Shown here in pieces: positions 18,601 to 26,267 of a stretch of DNA of 59,371 nt. The DNA is taken from positions 1 through 59,371 of the forward strand of contig CALKGK010000057.1 of assembly GCA_938085105.1 (NCBI GenBank), written 5' to 3'. Source of the DNA: an uncultured Flavobacteriales bacterium. Lineage in GTDB: Bacteria; Bacteroidota; Bacteroidia; Flavobacteriales_D; Sanyastnellaceae. Made by a program: the position numbers and the translations under genes. Within the stretch, counting starts at the first letter, position 1, and each line of letters opens with the position of its first letter. Below the pieces are notes generated by a model. It had not been told where the DNA came from and ran no database searches. It was given only the letters and a program-made list of their open reading frames with translations.

Positions 18601-18746
18601 TATTCAATGTTGAACGCTGTAACACCTGAACCAAGAAGGACATCGTTCACATATTCCTCCATGGTAAGGTTTGAGTTCACTTGTTGTGCAGAAGCACCAA
18701 GGGTAGTCAACAGGCAAAAGCTGAGTAGAACTAAAAAGTTTTTCAT
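15606..18746 (-). CDS. Large type IX-secreted adhesin-like protein (choice-of-anchor L, PKD, gliding-type C-terminus)
   Basis: A 1046-residue exported protein. After a signal peptide (ends ASAQ) comes a choice-of-anchor L domain (about 25-270), then a Calx-beta-like region (about 280-370), five or six Ig-like repeats of about 85-95 residues rich in G-GNFTYEW-type cores, and a PKD-like domain (FFWDFGDGDSS). The last 85 residues (from YVPNAFTPNGDGLNDFF to ERSGTITVIR) are the gliding-motility-associated (type B) sorting domain read by the type IX secretion system. Cysteines recur with D-ACG/D-CG motifs in each repeat. It probably acts at the cell surface in adhesion or motility. Confidence 0.9.
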   Translation of the reverse strand: MKNFLVLLSFCLLTTLGASAQQVNSNLTMEEYVNDVLLGSGVTAFNIEYTGAEEQIGHYTEGQGGWFPLTEGLVLSTQYATDFVAEDCIETFDPLTDPVSGDQDLLDIANSVGDLIGQPIVVNSVNDVCALEFDFIATGDTVKFNYSFASDEWLTWINSQYNDIFAFFLSGPGINGPYADGAVNIAEVPNQTPQLPITISSVNPDLNSEFYNDNPNNEDVCVNGFTVKLQAIYPVSCGETYHIKLAIADGSDTALESVVVLEAGSFTSNSVVDVDLSIDVGGGESDIMYEDCGIATLTFTRPIETVLEIEEMIIVEYTGTAINGTDYTLLPDTIVFPPGVESVQFEVDAFEDGIIEGGETVQMEILNLAACNGGGLVSYFEFEIFDIPEPLVVDGYEFNMCLGDEAVITPIITGGYGNFSYEWDTGEDTAEITVAPDTSTGYNVIVSDTCGMPSDDGLIEVTILEFPEIGVTIDNGDLLLNCNDFVEVTGSASGGDGNFTYEWQDQNGNNLFGFEGSLFYGTWQGASEIHLVVTDGCGFEESASIDVELNVPELVIEMPEEIFTGCEQPISATPVVSGGEQPYVQFSWFDEDNSFISFNQTLDYVPVGSQTVEFQVQDACGQVGTGFLDITVLEPEVEIALPQNLSGTCLDVFDVEVEVIQGVPAFQYTWTNLTNGDALGGNASISESFDTTSLIEVEFTDACDGVAIATTEITIINPPAELDLGEDILALCTDQVPIAPVNAVGLGDLNYEWTSNGEVLSDEDNITFQSYSSVPIVLTITDECGSVAEDVIQFDLLEIPIELTASNDTVICAGNSVNLFADASGGEGALTIEWVNAGVFGEEQYFSPLNSINYQIQVSDACGNEASEEVFVEVQHVGATFTYDYLNETDVQFFAAEDPECDDCNFFWDFGDGDSSTEEDPFHEFDGLEAYVTMFTVVNPLGCRDSSFTVIDAPIILYVPNAFTPNGDGLNDFFQVKGGQISEYAIQIFNRWGELVFESKDMDEIWNGSANGGEYFAEDEVYNYVIKVKGMDTRAFERSGTITVIR

Positions 18747-18857
18747 CGATAAGTAATTTCGCGAAGGTTTGATAGTAAGACTACATTGAATGTCAAACGG
18801 TTGCTTACCACTATGGAAATATCCGAAGCAATACTCAATCTCACAAGTCTAAGCCCC

Positions 18858-18865
18858 TATCTTTG
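18858..18865 (+). promoter_or_regulatory. -7 promoter box for the methyltransferase gene
   Basis: TATCTTTG matches TAnnTTTG exactly and ends 17 bases before the ATG at 18883, giving a leader of about ten bases. No clear -33 TTG is seen. Confidence 0.4.
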
Positions 18866-18882
18866 CCAAAAAATTCTCGAAC

Positions 18883-19590
18883 ATGGCAACATCGGATGTA
18901 TTTGGCTTGGCCTTCGAAGCTTATTTAAACGGCGAAGAAACTGCCGAAATTGAGGTAAAAATTAATGGTGAGTTGGACGACCCTATTGATGTTGCCCACT
19001 TTTTTCGCGGCTATGAAGAAATGCCCTTTTTAGAGCAATATGCCATGAACATGGTCGAGGGCAAAGTGGTTGACCTCGGTGCGGCAGCCGGTTGCCATGC
19101 ACTCCACCTCCAATCCATGAATGTTGATGTTACTGCTCTGGAACAAGACAAAACAGCGTGCGAACTCATGCGAAGAAGAGGAGTGATGAAGGTGATGCAC
19201 CGCGATGCTTTGGAATTGGATGGAAAATACGACACCATCCTCTTGATGATGAATGGATGGGGAATGGGGAAAGACATTCAAGGTACTTTGAACTTAGTCA
19301 AGCACCTCAAAACATGTTTGAATCCTGGAGGAATGATTCTGGGCGACACCTCCGATCTTGTCTATATGCAAGAAAACGAAAAGGGACAGCCGAAGCCATC
19401 CCTTAACATGAAAAACTATTATGGCGAGCTTCACTTTGAAGTTGAATATGCTCGCCACGTGAACACTTTTAACTGGATCTATCCTGATCCGACGCTCCTT
19501 GAGCTCATTGCCGAGGAAGCCGGCTTAGAATTCACACTTCACGCAGAAGGTGAACACTACGACTACCTCGTTTCAATGCGCCTTATCTGA
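18883..19590 (+). CDS. Class I SAM-dependent methyltransferase
   Basis: A 235-residue cytoplasmic methyltransferase. Motif I is VVDLGAAAGCHALHL (about 62-76), the acidic residue that binds the SAM ribose is in TALEQDK (about E87), and motif post-II gives DALELDGKYDTILLMMNGWGM. The nucleotide-binding fold is complete up to residue 150, followed by GGMILGDTSD. No motif shows the substrate. The start is supported by a TATCTTTG box 17 bases upstream. Its last eight bases overlap the convergent sigma factor gene. Confidence 0.85.
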   Translation: MATSDVFGLAFEAYLNGEETAEIEVKINGELDDPIDVAHFFRGYEEMPFLEQYAMNMVEGKVVDLGAAAGCHALHLQSMNVDVTALEQDKTACELMRRRGVMKVMHRDALELDGKYDTILLMMNGWGMGKDIQGTLNLVKHLKTCLNPGGMILGDTSDLVYMQENEKGQPKPSLNMKNYYGELHFEVEYARHVNTFNWIYPDPTLLELIAEEAGLEFTLHAEGEHYDYLVSMRLI

Positions 19591-20086
19591 AGTCGGTCAA
19601 CTTCCCAGCCAATTTCTTTCTAGCGTGGAAAATTCTACTTTTCACTGTTCCCATTGGGATCTCCAAGTTCGCAGCAATTTCATCGTAGTGGTAACCCTCA
19701 ATGAACATTGAAAAAGGAACTCTAAATTCTTTGTTCAAAGAGCTGATGGCTCCACGAATGTCTTTTTCACTGATCTGTGTTGTCACAGAATCCACAGAGT
19801 AATCTTGACTACTGTTCAAAAAGTAGTTGTTATCTGTGCTATCAGTAATGGTATTTTGAAATTTCTTTCTCTTGTAGTTGTTGATGAAAATGTTTCTCAT
19901 GATGGTAAACAACCAACCTTTAATATTCGTTCCCTCTTTAAAGTTGTTCTTATATCTAAGCGCTTTTAGGAAGGTATCCTGAATAAGGTCGTCTGCATCT
20001 TGAGAGTCTCTCGTAAAACTGTAGGCAAAGCCACGGAGGAATTCTGTGTGGCTGGTAAGAAGCTGATTAAATTCGATACTTGACAT
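19583..20086 (-). CDS. ECF-type RNA polymerase sigma factor
   Basis: A 167-residue sigma-70 family factor of the extracytoplasmic-function size class. Region 2 contains DADDLIQDTFLKAL and IKGWLFTIMRNIFINNYKR (about residues 25-75); region 4 contains HYDEIAANLEIPMGTVKSRIFHARKKL (about 130-160), the helix-turn-helix that reads the -35 element. I start at the ATG at 20086; an extra 17 residues upstream are not family-like. In many Flavobacteriia a close relative sits beside a MerR/B12 regulator and carotenoid genes. Here the MerR/B12 gene is immediately upstream on the same strand. No anti-sigma factor is adjacent. Confidence 0.9.
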   Translation of the reverse strand: MSSIEFNQLLTSHTEFLRGFAYSFTRDSQDADDLIQDTFLKALRYKNNFKEGTNIKGWLFTIMRNIFINNYKRKKFQNTITDSTDNNYFLNSSQDYSVDSVTTQISEKDIRGAISSLNKEFRVPFSMFIEGYHYDEIAANLEIPMGTVKSRIFHARKKLAGKLTDFR

Positions 20087-20263
20087 GATCTTTTTGTTTA
20101 AGTGAACGAGACAAAGATTAAACAAAAGTGGCCTCAAAGCAAATTTTTGTTGAACTATTTGCTGATTTGATTAAACAAAAAATGTGAAAAAATGATAAAT
20201 ACCTATCTAGCCTCCTAGAGGAATAAGCTGTTCAATAATTAGAATAAAGTGAAATAAAATGGT

Positions 20264-21160
20264 TTAGCCCAAAAGTTCGTCCATCATGACGTTGGCGTTC
20301 ATATAAAACACCATCCGTTGATCATCTGGGGAGGAAACATCCGTAAACACAGGGCCTGTAAAGTGAAATTGGCAATCCGACTTCGCAAATGTGAGTTTGA
20401 TCCTTTGGAGGTACTGCTCTACTTCGTTTGTCGAAGGATGAGTTGTACAAGTTGAAACAAAGTTGACTTTCTTGAACTTTTTCTCCACTTGCATTAAGTC
20501 TTCGAAAGGCACGCTTTGGCCAAGGAAGATGGTTTTCTTACCTGCTTCTCTGAGCAAAAGGTGGATCAGCAACAGACTGATGTCGTGAATTTCCTGCTCG
20601 GGAAGAAACATTACGAACAAGCGTTCATCTGTGTTCGCTTCAGAAGCATCCGTATTTTTAAAATTATCGGTAAGCGAGAAGAGCTTCTGACGAATGAGGT
20701 TCGAGATAAAGTGCTCCTGCGCTGGGCAAATCGCGCTTGTGAGCCACAGCACGCCCACGTGTTGCATGAAAGGCAAAAACAATCGACCAAAGGTTTCACG
20801 GATGGAGTACTGCGCCAAAAAGTGATCTGCAATCTGATGGAATAGCGCCTCATCATAATTCAACATGGCCAATTTGAGCATGTTCAAATAATGTGCTTCT
20901 TGTCCTTCAGGATTATTCGCCTCCGCTATGGCGGCTTGCATCTCTTTATCCGACATCTCGGAAATCTTAGAAATCTTATAACCGAGCTTATTCAGCAAAC
21001 CAATATTCAGAAGCAGTTTCAAGTCAGCATCCGTGTAAAAACGAATGTTGGTGTCCGTACGTTTCGGCGTAAGAAGATCGTAACGTTGCTCCCAAGCACG
21101 GATAGTGTGTGCTTTGATGCCCGTAAAATTCTCAAGATCCTTGATTGAAAACTGTTGCAT
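20264..21160 (-). CDS. MerR-type regulator with cobalamin-binding domain (CarH/LitR-like photoreceptor candidate)
   Basis: A 298-residue protein (ATG at 21160). Residues 1-70 are a MerR helix-turn-helix (FSIKDLENFTGIKAHTIRAWEQRY). Residues about 85-165 form a helical cap with W139, nine residues, then E149-H150: the Wx9EH motif that holds adenosylcobalamin in CarH. Residues about 180-298 are a Rossmann-like B12-binding domain, with EIHDIS (190-195), where H192 could be the lower axial ligand of the DxHxxG motif. In CarH, light breaks the cobalt-carbon bond and releases DNA. Relatives control carotenoid genes. It is read toward the sigma factor gene 177 bases downstream. Confidence 0.88.
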   Translation of the reverse strand: MQQFSIKDLENFTGIKAHTIRAWEQRYDLLTPKRTDTNIRFYTDADLKLLLNIGLLNKLGYKISKISEMSDKEMQAAIAEANNPEGQEAHYLNMLKLAMLNYDEALFHQIADHFLAQYSIRETFGRLFLPFMQHVGVLWLTSAICPAQEHFISNLIRQKLFSLTDNFKNTDASEANTDERLFVMFLPEQEIHDISLLLIHLLLREAGKKTIFLGQSVPFEDLMQVEKKFKKVNFVSTCTTHPSTNEVEQYLQRIKLTFAKSDCQFHFTGPVFTDVSSPDDQRMVFYMNANVMMDELLG

Positions 21161-21241
21161 GAATAATGGTATTCTTCTACTCAAACACTACTGGTTTTAA
21201 AAAGTTCATTCACGAAAATAATTCTAAAGTATCTGTTCTCT

Positions 21242-21249
21242 TACCTTTG
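21242..21249 (+). promoter_or_regulatory. -7 promoter box for the GlmU-like gene
   Basis: TACCTTTG matches TAnnTTTG and lies 34 bases before the ATG at 21284. A -33 element is not clear. Confidence 0.4.
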
Positions 21250-21283
21250 CCCCGATTCTTATCCATAGTTCAACCTTAATATC

Positions 21284-22474
21284 ATGCACTATCTGCTTTT
21301 CGACGATTCGCTTAGAACGGCCTTCCTCCCACTCGCTTTCACTCGTCCCATCTGTGATCTTCGTTTTGGAATCTCCACAATAAGAGAAAAATGGATGCAT
21401 GTATTGACCTCTCCCGTGGGAGCATTAACGGAAAACTACCTTCAAGAAGCGCTACCCACAACTCAGGGCCCTATAATTTACATCAATGCGCGATTTTCTC
21501 CAAGTCAAGCACTGATAAATGCAATTCACGCACTGGAAGACGAACAGGGTTTACGTAAGGGAGGCCAGTTGGTCGCTTTTAGAAGCACGCGAAAACGCTC
21601 TAGAGAAGAACTCACCTCCAGCATAGGAGCGAATGAATTGGATGAATGGAGCGATGACATTTTAGAGATCAGTCATCTTCCAGACCTTTTCCAACTCAAC
21701 CATCTTGCCCTAGCTCAAGACTTTCAACTCTTGACACAAGGCAAGCAGAGTGCGCCACTTCCGCACCATTGCACCCTGATTGGTGACCCCGAAAAATTGT
21801 TCATCCACCCTTCTGCCAAGCTATACGCCAGCACGTTCAACGTGAATGAGGGTCCGATTTATATTGATGAAAACAGCGAGGTGATGGAAGGATGCCACGT
21901 TCGTGGACCGTTTTCGCTCTCCAGCCACGCTACCTTAAAGATGGGCGCTAAAATTTACGGAGCTACGAGCATCGGTCCGCATTGCAAAGTTGGCGGTGAG
22001 GTGGGAAACTCCATTCTTCTGGGATACAGCAACAAAGGTCATGACGGCTACATGGGGAACAGCATCATCGGTGAGTGGTGCAACTTGGGGGCCGACACCA
22101 ATACCTCCAACCTCAAGAACAACTACAGCGAAATTAAAACTTGGTCTTACGCCAAAGACGAGTACACCAATAGTGGTCTTACATTTTGCGGTTTGATGAT
22201 GGGAGATTACAGCAAGTGCGGGATCAATACCATGTTCAATACAGGCACTACTGTTGGGGTGAACGCAAACATCTATGGAGGAGACTTCCCTTCCAAATTC
22301 ATTCCTTCTTTCTCTTGGGGCAGCCCAGATGGTTTTGTCGAATACCAAATTGAAGCTGCATTCGATACCGCAGAAAAAGTTTGCGCAAGAAGAAAGGTGA
22401 GCTTTGACGAAAAGAAACGCTCGATTTTGGGACACATTTTCAGCATCACTCAAAAATATCGAGGCAAAAAGTAG
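21284..22474 (+). CDS. GlmU-like putative sugar-1-phosphate nucleotidyltransferase/acyltransferase
   Basis: A 396-residue cytoplasmic protein of the alternative GlmU family widespread in Bacteroidota. The N-terminal part (about 1-170) begins with LFDDSLRTAFLPLAFTRPI and IREKW and resembles a divergent nucleotidyltransferase; the rest (about 170-380) is a left-handed beta helix of hexapeptide repeats, as in acetyltransferases, with GNSILLGYSNKGHDGYMGNSIIG and NNYSEIKTW. It is proposed to take part in UDP-N-acetylglucosamine synthesis, hence cell-wall and lipopolysaccharide precursors, but the activity of the group is less sure than that of classical GlmU. It is followed by lon on the same strand. 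Confidence 0.85.
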   Translation: MHYLLFDDSLRTAFLPLAFTRPICDLRFGISTIREKWMHVLTSPVGALTENYLQEALPTTQGPIIYINARFSPSQALINAIHALEDEQGLRKGGQLVAFRSTRKRSREELTSSIGANELDEWSDDILEISHLPDLFQLNHLALAQDFQLLTQGKQSAPLPHHCTLIGDPEKLFIHPSAKLYASTFNVNEGPIYIDENSEVMEGCHVRGPFSLSSHATLKMGAKIYGATSIGPHCKVGGEVGNSILLGYSNKGHDGYMGNSIIGEWCNLGADTNTSNLKNNYSEIKTWSYAKDEYTNSGLTFCGLMMGDYSKCGINTMFNTGTTVGVNANIYGGDFPSKFIPSFSWGSPDGFVEYQIEAAFDTAEKVCARRKVSFDEKKRSILGHIFSITQKYRGKK

Positions 22475-22502
22475 AGCTACCCGACAATATTTCCGTTTTA
22501 CC

Positions 22503-22522
22503 CCAATGGCACAATCATTGGC
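22503..22522 (+). promoter_or_regulatory. Inverted repeat with sigma-54-like sequence upstream of lon
   Basis: CCAATG (22503-22508) and CATTGG (22516-22521) form a perfect inverted repeat with a seven-base gap. The same bases read TGGCAC, five bases, then TTGGC (22507-22522), a near match to the -24/-12 sigma-54 promoter TGGCAC-N5-TTGC, but with one extra G. It lies about 50 bases before the lon start. It could be a sigma-54 promoter or an operator of a stress regulator. Confidence 0.35.
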
Positions 22523-22574
22523 ATAGGGGGTGCGTGATCGTTTCAATGAAGGAACGTGACAAATTGACGTGAAT

Positions 22575-25013
22575 ATGTCGTTTGACGAGAAACTTTGGTT
22601 GGCCGCTGACGAAGCTGTTGACAATGACTATATCCCTCTCATCTCTACCGAAGATGAAGAGGCCATGAATAAAGAAAAAGCACCGGAGAACCTCCCTATT
22701 CTTCCTTTGAGAAATACTGTTCTCTTTCCTGGTGTAGTAATTCCCATTACCGTTGGTAGAGACAAGTCCATTCGCCTCATCAACGAAGCACAAAAAACAG
22801 ATAAGATTATTGGTGTGGTTTCGCAAATCGATGGCGACATCGAAGAACCCAACGCCGAAGACCTCAATCCTGTTGGTACTGTTGCTTCCATTATCAAAAT
22901 GCTGAAGATGCCCGATGGAAATACGACGGTGATCATTCAGGGGAAAAAACGATTTGAGTGGACCGAAATCACCCAAACAGAGCCCTTCATGCGCGCTCAG
23001 ATTCTTGAATTTGACGAAGCAAAATCAGGTGCAACGAAAGAAGAAAACACTGCACTGCAGGAGTCATTAAAGGAACTGGCTCTGAAGATCATCAACCAGA
23101 GTCCGAACATCCCGAGTGAAGCAGGTTTCGCCATCAAAAACATTGACAGTCTTTCTTTCTTGGTGAACTTCATCTCCTCCAACATGAACGCGGAGGTGGA
23201 TGAAAAGCAGAAACTTCTGGAGTTGAAAGACCTCAAGGAACGCGCTGAAAAAGTACTGCAATTGCTCACCAAAGAACTCCAAATGCTCCGTTTGAAAAAC
23301 GACATTCAGAGCAAAGTGAAGGTGGATATTGACAAGCAACAGAGAGAATTCTTCCTGCATCAGCAAATGAAGCAGATTCAGGAAGAGCTGGGCAGCAATC
23401 CCACTCAAAGCGAAATCCTCAGCAAAAAAGAGCGGGCTAAGACCAAAAAATGGGGGGAACACGTTCAAAAAACCTTCGACAAGGAGATCAAGAAACTGGA
23501 AAGAATCAATGCTCAAAGCGCAGAATACAGCGTTCAAGCCAACTACATCGATTTGTTGTTGGACTTGCCTTGGGACGAGTACAGCGAAGATAATTTTGAT
23601 CTAAAACACGCTCAAGAAGTGTTGGATCGGGACCATTATGGTTTGGAAAAAGTGAAGGAGCGCATCATTGAGTACTTGGCTGTTTTGAAGCTGAAGGGAA
23701 ACATGAAAGCACCGATTCTCTGCTTGTACGGACCTCCAGGTGTAGGTAAAACATCTCTGGGGAAATCGGTAGCAGAAGCGTTGGGAAGAAAGTATGTGAG
23801 AATGAGTTTGGGCGGACTAAGAGACGAGGCAGAAATCCGTGGTCACCGAAAAACCTACATCGGCGCAATGCCAGGAAGAGTTATTCAAAATGTCAAAAAA
23901 GCAGAAACATCCAACCCGCTTTTTGTTTTGGACGAAATCGACAAATTGGGTCGAGACCACCACGGCGATCCATCTTCAGCAATGCTCGAAGTGCTAGACC
24001 CCGAGCAGAACAGTAAGTTTTACGACAACTACCTGGAGTTGGACTACGATTTGAGCAAAGTCATGTTCATCGCCACCTGCAACTCACTCCAAAGCATTCA
24101 ACCCGCACTTCGCGATCGAATGGAAATCATTGAAGTGAGTGGATACACCGTTGAAGAAAAGGTTGAAATTGCTAAAAGACACCTTGTTCCAAAGCACATT
24201 AAAGACACCGGTTTAACAGAAGAGCAAATCATCATTCCCGATGAGCTCATCGAAAAGGTGGTGGAAGCCTACACCAATGAATCGGGTGTTCGGGGATTGG
24301 ACAAGCGCATTTCAAAACTCGTTCGTTTTAGAGCGAAAGAGATAGCCTTGGAAGAAAACTTTGAGACCAGCATGCAAGTGGATCAACTTCAAAAAATTCT
24401 AGGCCCATCAAGAGAAAAAGACAAATACCTTGGAAATGACACCGCTGGTGTGGTGACCGGTTTGGCATGGACTCCTGTGGGTGGAGACATCCTCTTCATC
24501 GAAACCTCATTGACCAAAGGAAAAGGAAAACTCACGCTTACTGGAAACCTCGGTGATGTCATGAAGGAATCGGCCATCCTCGCCATGGAATACCTCAAAG
24601 CACACAGCGATTTACTGGGCTTGGAGCAGGAAATCTTTGACAAGTGGAACGTTCACATCCACGTACCTCAAGGAGCGATACCGAAAGATGGTCCGAGCGC
24701 GGGAATTACGATGCTCAGCGCCCTAGCGTCTGCCTTCACCCAGAAAAAAGTGAGAAAATACCTTGCCATGACTGGAGAAATCACCCTACGAGGAGAAGTA
24801 TTGCCCGTTGGTGGAATTAAGGAAAAAATCCTCGCTGCGAAACGTGCTGGAATTCGAGAAATTGTCCTCTGCAAGAAGAACAAAATGGACATTGAGGAAA
24901 TCAATCCACGATATTTGAAAGGGCTGAAGTTTCATTATGTGAGTGAAATGTCGGAAGTCATTCAGCTTGCCCTTTTGGATGAACAAGTGAACTCTCCTTT
25001 GAGCATTGCATAA
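22575..25013 (+). CDS. lon: ATP-dependent protease Lon
   Basis: An 812-residue LonA protease that degrades misfolded and regulatory proteins in the cytoplasm. Counting from the GTG two codons upstream: N-terminal substrate-binding LAN domain (about 40-250), a coiled-coil linker, AAA+ module with Walker A GPPGVGKT (388-395) and Walker B FVLDEIDK (452-459), and a C-terminal serine-lysine protease domain with S710 (KDGPSAG) and K753 (GGIKEKI), 43 residues apart as in other Lon proteins. I prefer the ATG at 22575. An inverted repeat with a sigma-54-like sequence lies upstream, which fits stress control. Length is typical for Bacteroidota Lon. Confidence 0.97.
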   Translation: MSFDEKLWLAADEAVDNDYIPLISTEDEEAMNKEKAPENLPILPLRNTVLFPGVVIPITVGRDKSIRLINEAQKTDKIIGVVSQIDGDIEEPNAEDLNPVGTVASIIKMLKMPDGNTTVIIQGKKRFEWTEITQTEPFMRAQILEFDEAKSGATKEENTALQESLKELALKIINQSPNIPSEAGFAIKNIDSLSFLVNFISSNMNAEVDEKQKLLELKDLKERAEKVLQLLTKELQMLRLKNDIQSKVKVDIDKQQREFFLHQQMKQIQEELGSNPTQSEILSKKERAKTKKWGEHVQKTFDKEIKKLERINAQSAEYSVQANYIDLLLDLPWDEYSEDNFDLKHAQEVLDRDHYGLEKVKERIIEYLAVLKLKGNMKAPILCLYGPPGVGKTSLGKSVAEALGRKYVRMSLGGLRDEAEIRGHRKTYIGAMPGRVIQNVKKAETSNPLFVLDEIDKLGRDHHGDPSSAMLEVLDPEQNSKFYDNYLELDYDLSKVMFIATCNSLQSIQPALRDRMEIIEVSGYTVEEKVEIAKRHLVPKHIKDTGLTEEQIIIPDELIEKVVEAYTNESGVRGLDKRISKLVRFRAKEIALEENFETSMQVDQLQKILGPSREKDKYLGNDTAGVVTGLAWTPVGGDILFIETSLTKGKGKLTLTGNLGDVMKESAILAMEYLKAHSDLLGLEQEIFDKWNVHIHVPQGAIPKDGPSAGITMLSALASAFTQKKVRKYLAMTGEITLRGEVLPVGGIKEKILAAKRAGIREIVLCKKNKMDIEEINPRYLKGLKFHYVSEMSEVIQLALLDEQVNSPLSIA

Positions 25014-25058
25014 GCACTTGGAATTCAGAGAGGCCTGGAATCAAGAGAAAGCGATTGT

Positions 25059-25066
25059 TAAGTTTG
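25059..25066 (+). promoter_or_regulatory. -7 promoter box upstream of porQ
   Basis: TAAGTTTG matches TAnnTTTG exactly. It lies 46 bases after the lon stop and 71 bases before the preferred porQ start, so porQ need not depend on read-through from lon. Confidence 0.35.
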
Positions 25067-25136
25067 TGCCTTTGTAAAATCGGCAAGGGACAATAAGACT
25101 TTGTACCTTGCGTTTGAAAATGGAATTAAGACCGTA

Positions 25137-26174
25137 TTGAAAACAACGCTTTCCCTTTTACTCTTGTTGATTGCTGGAGGAGCCATTGCTCAATCCATTG
25201 GTGGACAAAACACCTATGCCTTTTTGGACATCCCTACGTCTGCCAGAGCCAGTGCTTTGGGCGGTTTTGCCAATGCGGTAAACGATGGGGATATTCAACT
25301 CAGCATGGCGAATCCAAGTCTTTTGGACTCCACTCAGCACCTCCAACTGAACCTTTCTTACTTGAATTATTTTGAAGGGAGCAACATGGGAACCGCGTCC
25401 ATGGCTTACAAGGCGGACAGTTCCGACCTCATCTTCATGGCTGGAATTCAATATTTGAGTTACGGAAGCATGACGCGTTATGATGCTGCCGGAGTTGAAT
25501 TGGGCACCTTCAACGCGGGAGACTACCTTTTTCAAGGAGGAGTAGGTATTCCCGTTGACAGCTCCTGGACCCTTGGAGCGAATGTGAAAGCCATATACAG
25601 CACCTTGGCTCAGTACTCCTCTTTTGCACTCGCGCTTGATGCAAGTGCGCTTTATGTGAATCCCAAACGAAAGTTCTCTGCCAATTTGATGTTGCGGAAC
25701 CTCGGAACCCAAGTCAATTCTTTCACAGATGTAAGGGACACCTTGCCTTTGGACATCCAAGTTTCTTTTGTGAAGCAATTGAAACATGCACCATTTCGTT
25801 TCATGCTCACTTTCGATCAGCTCCAGCAATGGGATTTGACTTATGACGACCCCAACTCGCAAGAAGTGACTGATCCCATCACAGGGGAAACCAGTGGAGG
25901 AGCGAATTTCCAATTTGGCGACCAACTTATGCGTCACGTCACCATTGGGGCGGAGTTATTGCTTTCAGACCAATTTCATTTGAGGTTCGGATATAATTAT
26001 CGAAGAAGGCAAGAGTTGAAAGTTGGTTCCAAGCCGGGTACTGCTGGCTTCTCATTTGGAGCAGGCATTCAGATCAAACGATTTCACATCTCCTATGGAC
26101 GGAGCACCTTTCATTTGGCCGGAGCATCCAACCAGTTCTCCATCAGCACCAACCTACAGTCTTGGAAAAGGTAA
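25137..26174 (+). CDS. porQ: Type IX secretion system protein PorQ
   Basis: A 345-residue outer-membrane beta-barrel-type protein of the PorV/PorQ family. After the signal peptide (KTTLSLLLLLIAGGAIAQ) the conserved N-terminal block reads GGQNTYAFLDIPTSARASALGGFANAV, followed by LSMANPSLL. PorQ works with PorV and PorU at the cell surface in the attachment step of type IX secretion. It has no upstream ATG; the frame opens with TTG at 25101, and I prefer TTG at 25137 because it gives a clean signal peptide. The porQ-cmk order is common in Flavobacteriia. Confidence 0.88.
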   Translation: MKTTLSLLLLLIAGGAIAQSIGGQNTYAFLDIPTSARASALGGFANAVNDGDIQLSMANPSLLDSTQHLQLNLSYLNYFEGSNMGTASMAYKADSSDLIFMAGIQYLSYGSMTRYDAAGVELGTFNAGDYLFQGGVGIPVDSSWTLGANVKAIYSTLAQYSSFALALDASALYVNPKRKFSANLMLRNLGTQVNSFTDVRDTLPLDIQVSFVKQLKHAPFRFMLTFDQLQQWDLTYDDPNSQEVTDPITGETSGGANFQFGDQLMRHVTIGAELLLSDQFHLRFGYNYRRRQELKVGSKPGTAGFSFGAGIQIKRFHISYGRSTFHLAGASNQFSISTNLQSWKR

Positions 26175-26218
26175 TTTTACGTCATTGACAAGTAAAATCA
26201 CTTCTCGTTCATCACTTT

Positions 26219-26249
26219 TTTGTCCTCAATGCGAATTGCGGTATATTCG
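26219..26249 (+). promoter_or_regulatory. Promoter of cmk
   Basis: TTTG (26219-26222), then 19 bases, then TATATTCG (26242-26249), one mismatch from TAnnTTTG. The expected start of transcription, near 26254-26256, lies after the ATG at 26229, so the translation start must be further downstream, at TTG 26268. Confidence 0.5.
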
Positions 26250-26267
26250 CATCAAACCGAAACTGTT

